A stretch of DNA of 64,000 bases from NCBI GenBank assembly GCA_947462875.1, contig CANHQJ010000004.1:175995-239994 (forward strand), read 5' to 3'. The notes beneath the pieces were generated by a model that ran no database searches, had not been told where the DNA came from, and saw only the letters and a program-made list of their open reading frames with translations. The DNA is from Verrucomicrobiia bacterium (lineage in GTDB: Bacteria; Verrucomicrobiota; Verrucomicrobiia; Verrucomicrobiales; Akkermansiaceae). Every line of letters starts with the position of its first letter. The first letter of the stretch is position 1. Below, in pieces: positions 1-9,659 of the stretch. A program made the translations under genes and the position numbers.

Positions 1-1284
1 ATAACACTCTCCGGCACCCAGCGACTCAAAGGGATCGCCCCCGCGGGCACCTCGCCAGTCAAAGACCAATTGTTCCCTGCCGATACCCTCGCGTTCCATG
101 GCAAATACGCCGAGCACCGCGCCCAGGTTTCCGGCATCGGCGCGCCACTGGTTCTGGTGACATCGTTTGTAGGCATCGGCCGTGAACAAGTCCGCAGCAA
201 TCTGCCGCTGCGCAATCTCACCGCCATCGTCCGCTTCGAAGGAAAAACCACCACCCTCGAGCTCATCGATCCCTATCAGGTGGAAACCATCTCGCTCGCC
301 GGAAAATCCCGCCCGCTCGCCGCAGACTATGGTGCGGCCACCATGCTTGGCCTCTCCAAGGCACGCATCGACAAACTCGGTCTCGCCCGCTTGCTCCGCC
401 CATCCCGTTACAACGACACCGCGAACCTGAATTTCCTGCAGCCGTATGACCCGAAGCGCATCCCCGTGCTCATGGTCCACGGCCTGCAGGATACACCGGC
501 ATCCTTCGCTCCCATGTACTACAAGCTCTTGCAAGATCCGAAGATCCGCAAAAACTATCAGTTCTGGGTCTTCAGCTATCCCAGTGGCTATCCTTATCCC
601 TACTCCGCGTCCTTGCTCCGTCGCGAACTCGATGAGGTCAAGCGCGACTACCCCGGTCACAGGAACATGGTCCTCATCGGTCACAGCATGGGAAGCCTCG
701 TCAGCCGCCTGATGGTGACCGATGTCGGAGACAAGCTGTGGATCAGAGCCTTCGGGAAATCACCTTCGGAAACAAAGCTCACAGGCAATAGCAGCGAGGT
801 GTTGAGGAAATCATTGGTTTTCAGCGATCGCAAGGAAGTGGACCGCGTCCTCTTCTACTCCGGTCCGCACCGTGGTTCCATCCTCGCTTCCAACTGGATT
901 GGTGCCACCGCCTCGCGTCTCGTCCAGGTGCCCAGTCTTGTGGCTGATGTCCGCAACGCCGCGATCTCCGCGGCCTCCGCCGACATCGCCGGCCTGACAA
1001 TGAATAGCGCGCCGAACAGCATTGGCACACTCTCGCCCAGAAATCCCTTCGTTCAGGAGATCAACAAGCATCCCATCGTGGGGCGCATCCCTTATCACAC
1101 CATCGTGGGGGATCGCGGCAAAGGCGACACGCCCGATTCCTCGGACGGCGTGGTTGCCTACTGGAGCTCGCATCTTGATGGAGCGGCTTCCGAAAAAATC
1201 GTTCCCTCCGGCCACAGCTCTCATCAAGACCCGCAGGGTATCGAGGAAGCCCGCCGCATTCTCCATCTGCACCTTACCGACTAA
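1..1284 (+). CDS. alpha/beta-hydrolase (lipase/esterase-like), 5' truncated by window edge
   Basis: The reading frame is open from base 1, so the N-terminus lies outside the window; a TTG at 70 is not needed as a start. The visible part (about 427 residues) has the alpha/beta-hydrolase pattern: an oxyanion strand VLMVHGLQDTPASF followed by the nucleophile elbow GHSMGS, and a late D-G-V-V / G-H-S-S-H stretch that can supply the acid and catalytic His. This resembles PGAP1/triacylglycerol-lipase-type hydrolases acting on an ester substrate that cannot be predicted. It ends 2 nt before the MscS-like gene, so the two are probably co-transcribed. The hydrolase fold is clear; substrate and location are unknown because any signal peptide is cut off. 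Confidence 0.75.
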   Translation: MTLSGTQRLKGIAPAGTSPVKDQLFPADTLAFHGKYAEHRAQVSGIGAPLVLVTSFVGIGREQVRSNLPLRNLTAIVRFEGKTTTLELIDPYQVETISLAGKSRPLAADYGAATMLGLSKARIDKLGLARLLRPSRYNDTANLNFLQPYDPKRIPVLMVHGLQDTPASFAPMYYKLLQDPKIRKNYQFWVFSYPSGYPYPYSASLLRRELDEVKRDYPGHRNMVLIGHSMGSLVSRLMVTDVGDKLWIRAFGKSPSETKLTGNSSEVLRKSLVFSDRKEVDRVLFYSGPHRGSILASNWIGATASRLVQVPSLVADVRNAAISAASADIAGLTMNSAPNSIGTLSPRNPFVQEINKHPIVGRIPYHTIVGDRGKGDTPDSSDGVVAYWSSHLDGAASEKIVPSGHSSHQDPQGIEEARRILHLHLTD

Positions 1285-1286
1285 TC

Positions 1287-3275
1287 GTGAACCCGTTGCG
1301 CCATAGATTTTCCCTGGGACTTCTCCTTGCCGTCTCGTTGGTCATGTTGCCCCACCGGCTGGCGGCTCAGGATGCCTTGTCGGGTGATTTCTCGAAACGG
1401 TCCGAGATCGAAAAACGCCTCGCCGCCGTCCGTGCGGAAAGCAGCGCGCTGCCCACAGACGCCGATCCCGAGCTCCGTCAGCGGCTGCAAGAACTGGATG
1501 CCATTTGCCAGTTCCACCTGACCGCGCTGGATGTTCTCGTCAAGGCCCAGGCCGGGCGTGATGCGGCCGTCCAAGCGCTCGGCGCGTGGCGTGGTTTCAC
1601 CGAGCCTCCGCCTTACTCGATCCTGCTCCTCGATGAGGTCCGTGAGACGCAGGCCAATTTGGCGGCCGCTCAGCGCGCCGGCGAGGCGCAACTCCGCATC
1701 TTCCGCACGGAAATCGAAGCCGCGCGCGACAAGCTCGACGCGCACCTGCAGGCCGAGCGTGAGTTCGCCGATGAGGCCAGCAGCGCCACCACTCCCGAAG
1801 CCCGCCAGAGTGCCGAGCGCTCGGTCAAATCCGAGAAGCTCTCCTCACGTTTTGCCGCCGAGCTGGTGGCGCGTCTCGGTTTGCGCCTTCAGTCCCAGCA
1901 AGCGGAGTTGGACATGATAGGCCCCCAAATCGAACTGGCCACACTCAAAGAAAAAGCGCTCGAAGGGAAAATCATCTTTCCTCAAAAAGATCTCGATGCT
2001 GTCCAGCAAACCATCGCGCGTGAGAGACAGGAGGCCGTTGCCGCGTTGGTCGCCACCAGCCGCCAGTCCCCGACGCCCAATCCGCTGCTGACTTGGAAAA
2101 TCGAGTTCCTCGATTTGCAAAAAGACTTCTGGAATGCCCGTTTCGAAGGATTCTCAACCAAGGATACGGCAGTGGCCAAAAAAGCACTCGCCACTCTCAA
2201 CGAGCACAAAACCCGTGTCGATGACTGGACCGAGATCGCCCAGCTCCGGCTCGCCGGCGGCAGCACGGCGGCGGCCGAAATTGATCTAACAAAAATGCGC
2301 GAGAGCATGCAGCAGGTCGCCCGGATTCAGCGCCGCATCACTTTCGCCATCGCCGATCTCGAAGGCGAGCATGTCAACATACCCGCGCTCGACCTGGTCA
2401 CTTCACGGCTGAGCGCCCTGTGGAATGCCGAGCTCTATCTTGCCGAGGAAACCGAGGTGGTCAACGGCAACAAGATCACCACCTACCGTGCCGTCACTGT
2501 GGCAAAGCTCGCGAGACTCGCCGTGATTCTCACGGTCGGCTGGCTATTGCTGCGCTTTGTCGCGCGCAAGGTGGAATCGATCGTGGCGCGCAAGGTGGGC
2601 ATTTCCGCCACAGCTGCGGAGCTTGTCGCGAAATTCGTCTTCTGCCTCGGCCTCGGCTTGCTGATGGTGTACGGACTGAATACCGTCCGCATTCCCTTCA
2701 CGGTTTTTGCCTTCCTCGGCGGTGCGCTGGCCATTGGCGTAGGTTTTGGCACCCAGACCATGCTGAAGAATTTCATCAGCGGCATCATCCTGATTTTCGA
2801 GCGCCCGCTCAAGGTGGGCGACACCGTGCAGATCGACAGTGTGACGGGGCGCATCCGCAGCATCGGCATGCGTGCCTCCATCATCACCCACGGTAATGGC
2901 ATCGATACCATCATTCCCAACAGCAATCTGTTAGAGAATCAGGTGACCAACTGGACACTGAGCGATTCATTGCTGCGCCACTCGGTCACGGTGGGGGTGG
3001 ACTATGCGTCGCCCACCCGCGAAGTATCCCACGCGCTGCTGGCTGTGGCGCATGAGCACGGACTGGTCCTGAAAAATCCGGCACCCGAGGTGTGCTTCGA
3101 GGACTTCGGCGAAAAGGCGCTGGTCTTCCGTCTGCTCTTCTGGTTTGATACCAGCAAGGTATCCGCGGATACCATCAGCAGTGATTTACGGTATATGATC
3201 GGAAACGCATTTGCGGATGCCGGCCTGATCATTTCCAGCCCCCATCACCGTGCTCAGAGCAACTCCAACTCATGA
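1287..3275 (+). CDS. MscS-family mechanosensitive ion channel
   Basis: A 662-residue protein that probably forms a small-conductance mechanosensitive channel in the inner membrane, releasing solutes on osmotic downshock. A signal-like hydrophobic N-terminus (residues 5-27) is followed by a long, charged, helical periplasmic region (about 30-390). Membrane helices cluster at about 405-500, including the Gly/Ala-rich pore helix (ALAIGVGFGTQTMLKNFISG). The MscS beta domain follows (IIPNSNLLENQVTNWTLSD), as in large MscK/YbdG-like members. The start is GTG, 2 nt after the upstream stop. Family assignment is firm. The coiled periplasmic domain is larger than in classical MscS (about 286 residues). 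Confidence 0.9.
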   Translation: MNPLRHRFSLGLLLAVSLVMLPHRLAAQDALSGDFSKRSEIEKRLAAVRAESSALPTDADPELRQRLQELDAICQFHLTALDVLVKAQAGRDAAVQALGAWRGFTEPPPYSILLLDEVRETQANLAAAQRAGEAQLRIFRTEIEAARDKLDAHLQAEREFADEASSATTPEARQSAERSVKSEKLSSRFAAELVARLGLRLQSQQAELDMIGPQIELATLKEKALEGKIIFPQKDLDAVQQTIARERQEAVAALVATSRQSPTPNPLLTWKIEFLDLQKDFWNARFEGFSTKDTAVAKKALATLNEHKTRVDDWTEIAQLRLAGGSTAAAEIDLTKMRESMQQVARIQRRITFAIADLEGEHVNIPALDLVTSRLSALWNAELYLAEETEVVNGNKITTYRAVTVAKLARLAVILTVGWLLLRFVARKVESIVARKVGISATAAELVAKFVFCLGLGLLMVYGLNTVRIPFTVFAFLGGALAIGVGFGTQTMLKNFISGIILIFERPLKVGDTVQIDSVTGRIRSIGMRASIITHGNGIDTIIPNSNLLENQVTNWTLSDSLLRHSVTVGVDYASPTREVSHALLAVAHEHGLVLKNPAPEVCFEDFGEKALVFRLLFWFDTSKVSADTISSDLRYMIGNAFADAGLIISSPHHRAQSNSNS

Positions 3276-3329
3276 TTTCCCTCTCCCGCCTGAAATTTTT
3301 TCGCCTCTATTTCCTGATACAATCTTTCC

Positions 3330-5717
3330 ATGCAACAACTCTATAAACCTATGAAAAACACCATTCATCGTATTGCTACAATGCTGCCTATCGCGGTCGG
3401 GCTGTGTTTCAGTTCCATCGCCCAGGATGCCCCTCCTCCCGCCGATCCCGGTTGGCCGCGCGAGTTCGCCGCGGAAAATAAAAAACTCACGATCTATCAA
3501 CCGCAGGTCGATGAGTGGAAGGACTACACGACCATTCATTTCCGCTGTGCCATCGAGGTGGAAGGCGTGATGAAAGAACCCAAGTTCGGCGTCGCGGAGA
3601 TTGAGGCCAGAACGCTGGTGGACCAGACCGCCCGGACGGTGAAAGTATTCCCCATCAAACGGGAGATCCGTTTCACGGGAGTTTCCCCCGAGGAGGAAAA
3701 ATCCCTCCGCACCACCGTCGATGCCATTCGCCCGCCGCAGCAACTCATCACGGTATCGCTCGATCGCGTGCTGGCCTGTCTTGACTCCGAGTCCGCTGCC
3801 GTGCAGAAAACGGTGGATGTCAGCCTTGCGCCGCCGAAGATTTTCTACAGCAACAAACCTGCCGTGCTGGTCATCTTCATGGGCGAGCCGCAGTTCAAGC
3901 CGGTAGTGGCATCGGACCCCGATCTGATGTTCGCGCTCAACACCAACTGGGACGTGTTCTATCAGCCCTCGAGCAAAAGTTTCTATCTGCTCAACGACGA
4001 TCACTGGCTCACCGCTACTTCTGCCGAGGGACCATGGACGGTGGCGACTACCTTGCCGGACAAACTCAACAAGCTGCCCGCCGATGACAACTGGGCGGAA
4101 ATCCGCAAGCACATTCCCGCGAAAAAAGTCGATGTCGCGGAGCATGTCTATGCCAGCAAACAGCCTGCCGAATTGCTGCTCACCGCGGGCGATCCCGATT
4201 ACAAGCCCATTCCCAACACCAAGTTGCTGGAAGTGGCGAATACCGAGAGCCTGTTGATGCTAGACTCCGCTGGCGGAAAATTTTATTATCAGGTCGCCGG
4301 TCGCTGGTTCCGCGCGCCGAAACTCGATGGTCCCTGGGAAGCCGCCAGCAACAACCTGCCCGATGATTTCAAAAACATTCCGGATGATCATCCGCTCGCC
4401 TTCGTCAAGTCCACCGTGCCCGGAACGGATGAGGCGAAGGATGCCGTATTGCTGGCATCGGTGCCACAATCCACTTTTGTCGATACCACCAAAGCGCCGA
4501 CGCTGGAAGTCACCTACAAAGGAGCGCCGGTGTTTGAGCCTATCCCGCCCACCTCGGTGAAATACGCGGTGAACTCTCCCTTCTCGGTGTTTCTTGTCAA
4601 TAATGGCTACTACTGCTGCGACCAAGGCGTGTGGTTTTCCGCCACAACAGCGAATGGCCCCTGGGCCTGGGCGACCACAGTGCCTAACGAAATTTACTCC
4701 ATCCCCGTGTCCAGCCCGGCGCACAATGTCACCTACGTGACCGTCAAGGAGTCCACTCCTGACACCGTCATTTACAATCAAACCTCCGGCTACAGCGGTG
4801 AGTATGTGGCGGCGAATGGCGTGCTGATGTTTGGCGCGGGCTTGTTGGTAGCGGCATTGATCGATGACCACCATGACCATTATTGCTATCCGCCCTCCTC
4901 TTGGTATTCGTACGGCTGCGGTGCCGTCTATCATTACGGCTACGGCGGTTACTATGGTGCGGCGGGTCGTGTCTACGGCCCCTATGGCGGTGCTGGTTAT
5001 GTCGCGGCCTACAATCCCGCTACGGGCATTTACAGCCGTGGTGCCTATGCCTATGGACCCTACGGCAGCGCGGGCTATCGCCAGGCGTATAATCCGCATA
5101 CCGGAACCTATGCCGCTGCCGGATATCGCGCGACTCCGTATGGCACAGTATCAGGTGCCAGAGCCTACAATCCGTACACCGGAGCCACTGCTGCCGGCGG
5201 TCGTGTCAGCACCGCTTATGGCTCTGCCGGGCGCGCCGCTGCGTACAATCCGGTCACGGGCAAAGCCGCCACCGCTGGTTATGTTTCCGGTGATGCTGGC
5301 ACCGTCGCCGGAGGACGCAATAACCAAGGAGGCGCTGCAGTCGGATGGGATACCAAGAACGGCCAAGGCGCTGTTGTCAAAACAAAGAATGACAACGTCT
5401 ATGCCGCACACGATGGCAATGTGTACAAAAAAGACTCAAACGGCAACTGGAGCAGCAATACCGGTAGTGGTTGGAAACCTGCCGAAGCAACCAAACCCAC
5501 TGCCACGGCACCATCGCAGCGGCCTGCCCAGCCGACGACCCGCCCGACCACGCCGACGCAGCGTCCCACGACCACGCAAAGCACCAGCCGTCAATCGCTC
5601 GATTCGATGTCGCAATCGCGCTCACGCGGCAATACCCAAACCCAGCGCACGCAATCCTTCCAGCGATCCGCCCCCAGCTCCAGCGGTGGCAGAAGTGGTG
5701 GCGGCAGACGGCGTTAA
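3330..5717 (+). CDS. exported protein with tandem YNPxTG repeats
   Basis: A 795-residue protein of unknown function. Two starts are possible: ATG 3330, which has a TACAAT -10-like box 6 nt upstream, or ATG 3351, which begins directly with a signal peptide (MKNTIHRIATMLPIAVG..SIAQ). The middle consists of repeated beta-rich units ending in G-P-W-x-x-A-T-x-x-P. A hydrophobic segment near residue 490-510 precedes a Tyr/Gly-rich region with at least four repeats of the type AYNPxTG-x-Y/A, alternating with GPYG or GTAYGS. The C-terminus is Thr/Pro/Gln/Ser/Arg-rich and low complexity. Similar architectures occur as uncharacterised exported proteins in Gram-negative bacteria. A surface or envelope role is inferred from composition only. 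Confidence 0.7.
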   Translation: MQQLYKPMKNTIHRIATMLPIAVGLCFSSIAQDAPPPADPGWPREFAAENKKLTIYQPQVDEWKDYTTIHFRCAIEVEGVMKEPKFGVAEIEARTLVDQTARTVKVFPIKREIRFTGVSPEEEKSLRTTVDAIRPPQQLITVSLDRVLACLDSESAAVQKTVDVSLAPPKIFYSNKPAVLVIFMGEPQFKPVVASDPDLMFALNTNWDVFYQPSSKSFYLLNDDHWLTATSAEGPWTVATTLPDKLNKLPADDNWAEIRKHIPAKKVDVAEHVYASKQPAELLLTAGDPDYKPIPNTKLLEVANTESLLMLDSAGGKFYYQVAGRWFRAPKLDGPWEAASNNLPDDFKNIPDDHPLAFVKSTVPGTDEAKDAVLLASVPQSTFVDTTKAPTLEVTYKGAPVFEPIPPTSVKYAVNSPFSVFLVNNGYYCCDQGVWFSATTANGPWAWATTVPNEIYSIPVSSPAHNVTYVTVKESTPDTVIYNQTSGYSGEYVAANGVLMFGAGLLVAALIDDHHDHYCYPPSSWYSYGCGAVYHYGYGGYYGAAGRVYGPYGGAGYVAAYNPATGIYSRGAYAYGPYGSAGYRQAYNPHTGTYAAAGYRATPYGTVSGARAYNPYTGATAAGGRVSTAYGSAGRAAAYNPVTGKAATAGYVSGDAGTVAGGRNNQGGAAVGWDTKNGQGAVVKTKNDNVYAAHDGNVYKKDSNGNWSSNTGSGWKPAEATKPTATAPSQRPAQPTTRPTTPTQRPTTTQSTSRQSLDSMSQSRSRGNTQTQRTQSFQRSAPSSSGGRSGGGRRR

Positions 5718-5763
5718 TTTTGTTCTTTCCCTGTTAAATCCTATCTTCTATACCTCTCCTATC

Positions 5764-6546
5764 ATGAAAACCACATTGCTATTGGCTTCCACATTGTTCC
5801 TCTCCGCGATTCCCGCAAGCGCCGCCACCACGGTGACTTCGGCCACTGATGCGACCTTCACCACCACGGCGGACTCCGACTGGCGTTACCAGTTCTCGCT
5901 CCCCGGCTGGCTTCCCAGCCTCAATGGTCACATGATCGTAAAGGGTGAGCCCTTGCAGCTTGATTTGGACGTGTATGATGAGCTGTTGCCCAACCTGAGC
6001 TCCACCGTGATGGGTTCTTTCGAGGTGGGCAAAGGCAAGTGGAGTTTCCTTACGGACCTGCTCTACATCAGTTTGAAACCATCGGGCTCGCTGCCGCGCG
6101 CTGATTTTGACATGGAGCTGCAGCAATTCATGGGCAACTTCGCGGTATTCTACAACGTGCTCGATACCGAGGACAGCCGCATGGATGTCTATGGCGGAGT
6201 CCGCGTCAACTGGCTGAAAGTGGATGTGGATGCCAGAGGGAAAGGACCGCTGGGCCGCACCTTCAGCAAGTCCTCCGACATGACCTGGGTGGATCCCATC
6301 GTTGGTGTGCGTTACCAGTATGATATCAATGAAAAAACGTTCATCACGGCGATGGCGGATGTGGGCGGATTCGGCGTAGCATCGGACTTCGCGGGAAATG
6401 CCCTGATTTCCCTCGGATACCGCGTGAACGACAAGCTTTCGCTGGGCGTGGGCTACAAGGCGAACTATTCCGACTACACCGATGGCGATGTGACCTATGA
6501 CATCACGGAACACGGTCTGTTGCTCAGCCTCGACTACGCGTTTTAA
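5764..6546 (+). CDS. outer-membrane beta-barrel protein
   Basis: A 260-residue protein starting at ATG 5764 with a clean signal peptide (MKTTLLLASTLFLSAIPASA). The same frame stays open for 300 codons upstream, but that part overlaps the YNPxTG gene and looks like a shadow. The mature part alternates polar and aromatic residues in strand-length blocks (WRYQFSLPGWLPSLNGHM, MDVYGGVRVNWLKVDV, LSLGVGYKANYSDY) and ends in LDYAF, the terminal aromatic typical of BamA-assembled barrels. It resembles small OmpW/outer-membrane-beta-barrel-domain proteins. The cargo or ligand is unknown. It lies 46 bp after the repeat protein and may share its transcript. Confidence 0.75.
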   Translation: MKTTLLLASTLFLSAIPASAATTVTSATDATFTTTADSDWRYQFSLPGWLPSLNGHMIVKGEPLQLDLDVYDELLPNLSSTVMGSFEVGKGKWSFLTDLLYISLKPSGSLPRADFDMELQQFMGNFAVFYNVLDTEDSRMDVYGGVRVNWLKVDVDARGKGPLGRTFSKSSDMTWVDPIVGVRYQYDINEKTFITAMADVGGFGVASDFAGNALISLGYRVNDKLSLGVGYKANYSDYTDGDVTYDITEHGLLLSLDYAF

Positions 6547-6598
6547 GAAAGTTGCTGCAATTTTGCCCTTTTCATGAGCGGCGCTGCGGGTAACGATA

Positions 6599-7816
6599 GT
6601 GCCGGTGAAGGAAAGGATCGAAGAATTCGAGCGTTGGGCCTCCGACGTGATTTTCGGACGGGTGCGGGGATTCCGCGCCTTCCTCACGCGTTGGGCCTTG
6701 CGTGCTCTTTCGGGATTGTACCGTGCCATCATTCAGACGCGGAAATTTTTGTTTTTGAACGACTACAAGGAGCGCCACCACATGGGCACCCTGACGATTT
6801 CCGTGGGCAACCTGACGGTGGGCGGTACGGGAAAAACACCGGTGGTGGAGCTGCTCGCGCGCACGCTGCGCGACCGGCAGCGGCAGGTGGCGATTCTCTC
6901 GCGCGGCTACAAAAGCAAGGCGCTCGCGGAAGCCCAGAAATGGACTTCATCCCACGGCCATCGGATCAAGCCGGAGCTGATGCCGAAGATTGTGTCCACG
7001 GGTCGGGCGATTTTGCTGGATTCGAAATTCGCCGGCGATGAGCCCTTCATGCTGGCGAGCAACCTTGATGGCGTGGCGGTCCTGGTCGATCGTGATCGTG
7101 TGAAGTCCGCCCGTTTCGCGATCAAGGAACTGGGCTCCGATACCTTGATCCTCGATGACGGCATGCAGTACTTGCGCATGTCGCGCGGATTGGATTTGTG
7201 TTTGGTGGATGCCAACACGCCCTTCGGCACCGGAGCCATGCTGCCAGCGGGCACCCTGCGCGAGCCGCGCGCCAATCTCTCCCGGGCCCATTACATCATC
7301 CTGACGAAATCCGATGGCTCGGATCACGGCCCTCTGATCAAAAAACTCCGCCGCTACAATCCCACGGCCCCGATCATCACCACCACCCACGGTCCCAGGC
7401 ACCTGGAAAATCTCGCGACCTTCGAGCGCAAGCCTCTCGACTACCTGCAAGGGAAACACATCGCCGCCTTGTCGGGCATCGCGGTACCCGAAAACTTTGA
7501 AAACTCACTCGTGAAACTGGGCGCACGCGTGGATGTCAAAAAACGCTTCTCGGACCATCACCGTTTTTCCAGCCGCGAAATTGAAAAGTTCACGCAGCGC
7601 TGTCTGGAGCGCGATCTGGAGATGATCGTGACGACGGAAAAGGACGCGGTGCGCTATCCCCGAAGCACCCTGGCAGAGGTGCCGGTCTGGTTCTTGCGCA
7701 TTGAAGTGGAAATCCTTTCGGGGCATGAACACTGGCAGCACATGATCGAACATGTGTGCCAGCCCGCCGCGCACGGCAATCCTGTCCTGCGCCAACGGCT
7801 CGCCTTCGCGGGCTAA
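6599..7816 (+). CDS. lpxK: tetraacyldisaccharide 4'-kinase (LpxK)
   Basis: LpxK phosphorylates the 4' position of the lipid A disaccharide precursor at the inner membrane, so the organism makes lipid A. The 405-residue length is slightly above the family norm (about 330-370). An N-terminal amphipathic/membrane helix is followed by the characteristic P-loop VGNLTVGGTGKTP at about residues 70-82, then LSRGYKSKA and the DDGMQYL motif typical of LpxK. The start is GTG 6599. No Shine-Dalgarno sequence is evident. rlmN starts 10 nt after its stop, suggesting a two-gene transcript. Confidence 0.95.
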   Translation: MPVKERIEEFERWASDVIFGRVRGFRAFLTRWALRALSGLYRAIIQTRKFLFLNDYKERHHMGTLTISVGNLTVGGTGKTPVVELLARTLRDRQRQVAILSRGYKSKALAEAQKWTSSHGHRIKPELMPKIVSTGRAILLDSKFAGDEPFMLASNLDGVAVLVDRDRVKSARFAIKELGSDTLILDDGMQYLRMSRGLDLCLVDANTPFGTGAMLPAGTLREPRANLSRAHYIILTKSDGSDHGPLIKKLRRYNPTAPIITTTHGPRHLENLATFERKPLDYLQGKHIAALSGIAVPENFENSLVKLGARVDVKKRFSDHHRFSSREIEKFTQRCLERDLEMIVTTEKDAVRYPRSTLAEVPVWFLRIEVEILSGHEHWQHMIEHVCQPAAHGNPVLRQRLAFAG

Positions 7817-7826
7817 CACATTTTTT

Positions 7827-8915
7827 ATGAAACCTTCGCTACTCGGAATCACCAAAGAGGAATTGGCCGCCCATCTCGCGGAGCACGGGCATCCGGCGTA
7901 TCGCGCGGACCAAATCCTCGACTGGGTGTGGAAAAAACGCCCGGCATCGATCGATGCGATGAGCAACCTGCCCAAAGCCTTGCGCGCCTACCTCGAGGAA
8001 AATTTTTCCCTCTATCCGCTGACGCCCGCGCGTGAACTCGGCTCCACTGATACCACGCGCAAAATGCTCTACAAGCTGCACGACGGCCGCTACATCGAGA
8101 GCGTTCTCATTCCCGCGAATCCCGCGCTCTATGGCGGGCGGGCGGACCGGCTCACGCTGTGTGTTTCTTCCCAGGTCGGCTGCGCCTACGGCTGCAAGTT
8201 CTGTGCCTCGGGCCTGGCCGGATTCACGCGCAACCTCACCGCCGCCGAGATCGCCGCGCAGGTGTTGCAGACGGAAATGCTCGCCGGGGATCGCATTGAC
8301 AATCTCGTTTTCATGGGCATGGGCGAGCCGCTGGCGAATAGCAAAAATCTGCTGCAAGCGATCGAACTCATCACCTCGCCCTGGGGCCTGAATCTGGGAG
8401 CGCGGCATCTCACGATTTCCACTTCCGGCCTGGTGCCGCAGATCCGCGAGCTGGCACGCCATCCGCGCCAAATCCGCCTGGCGATTTCCCTGCACGGTGC
8501 CACCGATGCCGTGCGCGATCAGATCATGCCGGTGAACAAAAAGTATCCGACGTCACAATTGTTCGAGGCTTTGCACGACTGGAACGCGCAGAAAAAACAA
8601 CATCTTACGTTAGAGTATATTCTGATCCAAGGCATCAATGACGACCTCGAACAAGCGCGCATCCTAGCCACCCACGCGCGATCCTTCCAAGCGAAAGTGA
8701 ACCTCATTCCCTACAACACCGTCGAGGGGCTGCCGTGGAAGCGTCCGGAAATTTCCCACTGCCAGGCCTTCCGCAACATCCTCACCAAAGCCGGCGTCAC
8801 CGCCACCCTGCGCCTCGAAAAAGGCCACGACATCGAAGCCGCCTGCGGACAACTGCGTTTGATCAAGGAGACGGAGGAAGGGATTGGGGGAAACGCTGAA
8901 ATGTTGAAAAGCTGA
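7827..8915 (+). CDS. rlmN: dual-specificity RNA methyltransferase RlmN
   Basis: A radical-SAM enzyme that methylates C2 of A2503 in 23S rRNA (and A37 of some tRNAs). The 362-residue protein starts at ATG 7827; upstream in-frame codons overlap lpxK and are not family-like. The cluster-binding motif CAYGCKFC (CxxxCxxC) is followed by MGMGEPLAN, which binds SAM, by LAISLHGA, and by the C-terminal ACGQL Cys used in the covalent intermediate. It is co-directional with lpxK, 10 nt downstream, and converges on engB. Confidence 0.97.
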   Translation: MKPSLLGITKEELAAHLAEHGHPAYRADQILDWVWKKRPASIDAMSNLPKALRAYLEENFSLYPLTPARELGSTDTTRKMLYKLHDGRYIESVLIPANPALYGGRADRLTLCVSSQVGCAYGCKFCASGLAGFTRNLTAAEIAAQVLQTEMLAGDRIDNLVFMGMGEPLANSKNLLQAIELITSPWGLNLGARHLTISTSGLVPQIRELARHPRQIRLAISLHGATDAVRDQIMPVNKKYPTSQLFEALHDWNAQKKQHLTLEYILIQGINDDLEQARILATHARSFQAKVNLIPYNTVEGLPWKRPEISHCQAFRNILTKAGVTATLRLEKGHDIEAACGQLRLIKETEEGIGGNAEMLKS

Positions 8916-8968
8916 AACTCTGAAAGTTGCAATCAACGCAATCTGTTAGATGGAGGAGAACCATTTGG

Positions 8969-9553
8969 TCAAAGCCGCTGCATGCTTTCCACCAGAGCAC
9001 CGGCACCGCTGCCGGTTTTGGCGGAGACGGGGAAAACCTGGGGCTGGGCGGTGGTCCAGAGGGACATCTCGTTTTGAAACAGCTCGATGTTTTTTTTCAC
9101 GGCGTTCGGCTTGGCGCGGTCGATCTTATTGAAGACGAGCGCGAAGGGGAGACGCAGCTGGATGAGCCACTGCACGAATTCCAGATCGATGCGCTGCGGT
9201 GTGAGAGTGGCATCGAGGATGACGTAGGTGCAGGCCAGTCCCTCGCGGGCGCTGATGTATTCGGCGATCACGTCGTGGAAGAAGTCGCGCTGATCCTTTT
9301 TGACTTTGGCAAATCCATAGCCCGGCAGGTCCACCATGCGCCATTTTTGGTTGATGATGAAATAGTTGATGAGCTTGGTATGGCCGGGCGTGGCGGAGAC
9401 TTTGGCGAGGTCTTTTTTTCCCGTCAGCATGTTGAGCAGGGAGGACTTGCCGACATTAGAGCGGCCGATGAAGGCGCACTCGGGCATGGTGACTTCGGGG
9501 CAGTCGGCCAAGGTCGGTGCGCTGGTTTCAAAGATCGCGGACTGAATACGCAT
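8969..9553 (-). CDS. engB: ribosome-biogenesis GTP-binding protein EngB (YihA/YsxC)
   Basis: A TrmE-Era-Obg family GTPase that assists late assembly of the large ribosomal subunit. All G motifs are visible: G1 GRSNVGKSS, G3 DLPGYG, G4 NKID and G5-like VSAKTG. The usual start would be the ATG at 9553 (MRIQSAIFETSAP), giving 194 residues. An upstream in-frame ATG at 9589 falls inside the -10 box of a TTGACA promoter, so it should not be transcribed. It converges on rlmN with a 53-bp gap that shows no obvious hairpin terminator. Confidence 0.95.
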   Translation of the reverse strand: MRIQSAIFETSAPTLADCPEVTMPECAFIGRSNVGKSSLLNMLTGKKDLAKVSATPGHTKLINYFIINQKWRMVDLPGYGFAKVKKDQRDFFHDVIAEYISAREGLACTYVILDATLTPQRIDLEFVQWLIQLRLPFALVFNKIDRAKPNAVKKNIELFQNEMSLWTTAQPQVFPVSAKTGSGAGALVESMQRL

Positions 9554-9584
9554 GAGAGAAAAGTGTAAGGAAAAAGCTGCCACC

Positions 9585-9614
9585 AGCATGGGAGGCTGAC
9601 GCCCACATTGTCAA
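9585..9614 (-). promoter_or_regulatory. sigma70-like promoter for engB
   Basis: On the minus strand, a perfect -35 TTGACA is followed after 18 nt by CATGCT. The predicted transcription start is about 25 nt upstream of the engB ATG at 9553. This also argues against the longer engB start at 9589. Confidence 0.5.
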
Positions 9615-9659
9615 GGAACATCGTGGAAGCAAGGATTCAACGGCGATTCGATCCATCTG

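Noticed and set aside
4864..5763. 300-codon N-terminal extension of the outer-membrane barrel gene
   Set aside because: Overlaps the repeat-protein gene in another frame; the signal peptide begins precisely at ATG 5764.
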